A DNA stretch of 64,000 nt from Dipetalonema caudispina (Eukaryota; Nematoda; Chromadorea; Rhabditida; Onchocercidae): positions 248,001-312,000 of the forward strand of contig JABVXV010000039.1 in NCBI GenBank assembly GCA_013365325.1, in the 5' to 3' direction. Made by a program: the position numbers and the translations under genes. Below the pieces are notes generated by a model. The model saw only the letters and a list, made by a program, of their open reading frames with translations. It did no database searches and had not been told where the DNA came from. Each line of letters begins with the position of its first letter. Position 1 is the stretch's first letter. Below are positions 60,859-64,000 of the stretch, piece by piece.

Positions 60859-63800
60859 AATCATTCTTTTCCGTTGCACTCTATATTGCTAGATAGAAAT
60901 TTTAAAGAATTGCAAGAATATTTATAATATTTCTTTTGTAATCCTAATCTTTTATTTGGATGTCCTCTTGTTGTTTGATCTCATCAAAGTTTGTTATTTT
61001 TTTTTTTTTTTTTTTTTAATTGACACTATTGCACATTTTTTTACTTTCATTTTCATTGATATATTATCGCTAAATATATTTCCATCTTTTTATTCATATT
61101 ATCTTTTGATATTCTATCTGATACATGATATCATTTGTAATTATGAATAGTAGCATTTCTCGTATGATATTATTTCTTCTCTATAAAACCTCTATAAATA
61201 TCATGTATAAATATTAAGAAAGTATTGAGTAATTTCTCTGTCCCCCTTTTTTTAAAAAATTATTAGAGATGATGATTTTGAGAAATTTATTTTCAACAAA
61301 ATTTGCTTACAATATAATGAGATGAATGATAGCATGAATATAAAAAAGCATAGATGATTCCCTATATGAAACACGTGGATTCAGAAGACATTCGAATTTA
61401 ATGAGCTTTCTAACAATATTAGGAAATTTCATTCAAAGGAATGAAAGAAAAAAAAAAAAAAAAAAATTGGAACGCAACTTTAATTTATTAATGCACCAAA
61501 ATTGGGTAATTGATTTGTCCTTCCATTTCACTTCTTATCGAATCATTTGTATAAGTAAGATGTTAAACTGCTCTAAATTATAAATTAATGACATTTTCAA
61601 ATTACAATTCATTCATTTCATCTAAATCTTAGGATTATCCACTCATTAACTCTTTTAAAACCTTACCTGTCATGTAAATTCAACGTAATCATCAAATTTC
61701 CTTTTTGACTTCCTTTTTAACTGAAACATTTGTATTATCCTACCATATGTGCTCAGGATGATGTATTAATGATACGATTGCTAATTATCGTTCAAATTTG
61801 AAATTAACAAATCTTTTCAATTTAATAAAAAGATAAGCGAACATGATCATACAGGGATAGCATTTAATGTTTCATCTGATCATTTCATGTTTCTTCAAAA
61901 AGTTTGATCTAAAAAATGATAGTTCCAGAAAACGATATTAATTAAACTAGCTTGTTTATGGGATTATATTCACTAATTAGGAATTAGTAATATCAAAATA
62001 TCATAAGTTCTCATAAAAATAGTATCAGAATCCAGAAAATTCTAATCGGTTACGCTTTGCAATCTAAATTCAGGTAATACGCAAAACACGTACTCTTATT
62101 ATCATACTCTATTCTACAATAATATCAATATCACAACTCTTCTATATCTATACTTGAACCTAAAAAAAAAGAAAAAAAAAAAAAACAATCATACATAATC
62201 ATCTTTCTAACAGTATTCGATTGCAGAATATTGATTATTTTTGTTTGATGATACAAATAATTGATAAATTATCAATTATCTCTAAGCATTATATTCTTAC
62301 TACAATGTAATTATGATCATTCTAGATGCTTTAAAAAAAAAAAAAAAAGTTAACTAAAGTATCAAATATTTGGAAAACATTTAGTGATACTGAATAATTT
62401 TGAAAATTTTAATTCAACAATAATAAATGATGTTGTACATCTGTTAATAATCATCTTTTTTTTTTTTTTTTTTTTTTTGTTACATTAATTTAAGAAGGAA
62501 GAAAAATTGAATAGTTAAAATTGTTTTAATTGAATAAAAATTTAAAAAATTCATTGATAAAAAAGTAGCAAAAATTTATTTTTCTCCTCATTTTTATTCA
62601 AAACTTTTCCCATCTATATTTTCTCTTCTATATCATTCATTTTTAGCCTATTCCTTCTTTATCTAATTACATCTTAACTCTTGTAATTCGTAATTGAAGA
62701 ATAAGAATGATTGAAAATGAATGCTTAACAATAATTGCTTACTGAAATATTTATTAATCGAAAATCTAAATAATAATACTTATTAAATTAGTTCCATTCT
62801 ATTACAGTAATAAAGCATTCATTCTATAATTCTTATAAAAAAAAAAAAAATTTGAAACTTTTCTTCCTCATTTTATTCATTATCATTAATGAGAAAAGAT
62901 GATGAACTATTTTCGATTGTATTATTAAAATGAAATAAATTAACTCTACATATTTCTTCATTGCTACTCTTTTCTCATTAAGCATCGATAAAGAAAATTT
63001 TAATCTTAAAATAATTTCACATATATTCCAAATTTTTTTTTTTTTTTTTGAAATTCTCGGAATAATCAATAGAGATGATATCATTAGAGATAATTGTAGT
63101 AATTAGTAAGAAAGGTTAAAATAAAACTGATAACTAATAATTTACCATATTACTATCAGCATATTAGTAACAACAACAACAATAAATATCAACATTTACC
63201 TGAAGTAATTTATAAATTATTTCAATTAAATTCAACAAAACAAATACACTCATCATTGTGATTTTTTTGTCTCGATATTGTCATCAAAAATGATTATAAT
63301 AATTAGTGTAGTGAAAGATAAATAAGTATTGTTATTTGCTAAGAAAACATTGATAACAATGTTTAGTTAAGTTAAACAGGTAATGTTTAGTAATATTTTT
63401 TTTTTTTTTTTGAGATGTTTGTTAAGAAACATTGAACAAAATTTCAAAAAAGGTGAAGTATTGATAAAGTGTAAAATAAATAAATAAATAAATAGTAAAC
63501 TAATTGAAGATAAACATATGAAAAAAGGTAAAATTTAGATAAGGTAAATTTTTACTAAATAATTTTATTAATTGTAAATTCTTAGATGGTTATTTAAATT
63601 CATGAATTAATTTATTGTAATTGAAATAATTATCAAAATAAATATTTATTCCAAAATTTAATGTTGATAATAATAATAGTAATAGGAAATGAGAAAGAGT
63701 TTGAGGACGAAAGAGTTATTTTGACTTACTTAATGCATGAATGGCTTATATGAAATCTTAGAAAGTTAATGATATTTCAATAAAAAAAAAAAAAAAAAAA

Positions 63801-63955
63801 AAACTTTCCGATAGAAAATTTCATTCCTATATATATATATTGTAGTTAATTGCTTTATAAAGTTATGAAAAGGATGAAAAAGAAAAGAAAAAAAAAACTG
63901 ATGATGGATTATTAATTAGAAATGAGAAAACATTTTACCTAACTATTTTTTACTC

Positions 63956-63988
<33 letters not shown>

Positions 63989-64000
63989 TTTAACTTAATA
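58857..64000. other. 5 kb of AT-rich DNA, no gene seen
   Basis: Stop-rich in all frames apart from short homopolymer-driven blocks (for example 60247-60453, 60693-60927). Many A/T runs, including 60818-60843, 62458-62478 and 63961-63984. I see no exon with coding character and no RNA gene; it may be intergenic or intron of a gene beyond the edge. Confidence 0.55.

Overview
The window reads as nuclear DNA of a parasitic nematode, most likely a filarial or other spirurid worm; the species cannot be fixed from sequence alone. The reasons are strong AT-richness with many poly-A/T tracts, many short exons with GTAAGT-type donors and TTTTCAG-type acceptors, and start codons lying 0-10 bases behind an orphan AG acceptor, as expected for spliced-leader trans-splicing. 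The best animal matches, recalled from memory, are orthologues of conserved metazoan proteins. No bacterial, viral or transposon coding sequence was recognised.

Layout, left to right: 5' part of DNA topoisomerase I (minus, 1-1625, cut by the window edge); an unrecognised Ser-rich protein (plus, 4576-8019); an MMD/PAQR10-11 type seven-helix protein (plus, 9809-11843); a TNFAIP8/TIPE protein (plus, 17202-18681); a roughly 1000-residue multi-Tudor protein (minus, 19751-27951); a 100-base assembly gap with duplicated flanks (29622-29963); exocyst subunit EXO70 (plus, 30056-35833); the ER ubiquitin ligase MARCHF6/TEB4/Doa10 (minus, 36879-42356); a virilizer/VIRMA orthologue (plus, 44114-52588); an uncharacterised Cys-containing protein whose 5' end was not found (plus, 53965-55609); and about 8 kb of AT-rich DNA with microsatellites and a 23-bp minisatellite and no supported gene (55610-64000).

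Exon models were built by hand by joining open blocks at GT/AG sites and requiring phase continuity. EXO70, MMD, TNFAIP8 and VIRMA close without a phase break, though VIRMA needs one weak acceptor and one tied donor. MARCHF6 closes except at one intron. The Tudor gene has two weak junctions near 24.1-24.5 and 23.8 kb. The genes do not form one pathway and are too far apart to be an operon; they are housekeeping or regulatory functions: DNA topology, exocytosis, ER quality control, mRNA methylation scaffold, and germline or small-RNA type Tudor.

The most interesting items are the VIRMA orthologue, which starts without the usual N-terminal domain and belongs to a complex thought to be missing from Caenorhabditis; the multi-Tudor protein in which only the last domain keeps the methyl-arginine cage signature; a 100-nt near-perfect hairpin inside the last EXO70 intron; a MARCHF6 intron that only keeps frame as GT...AA; and the uncharacterised gene at 54-55.6 kb.
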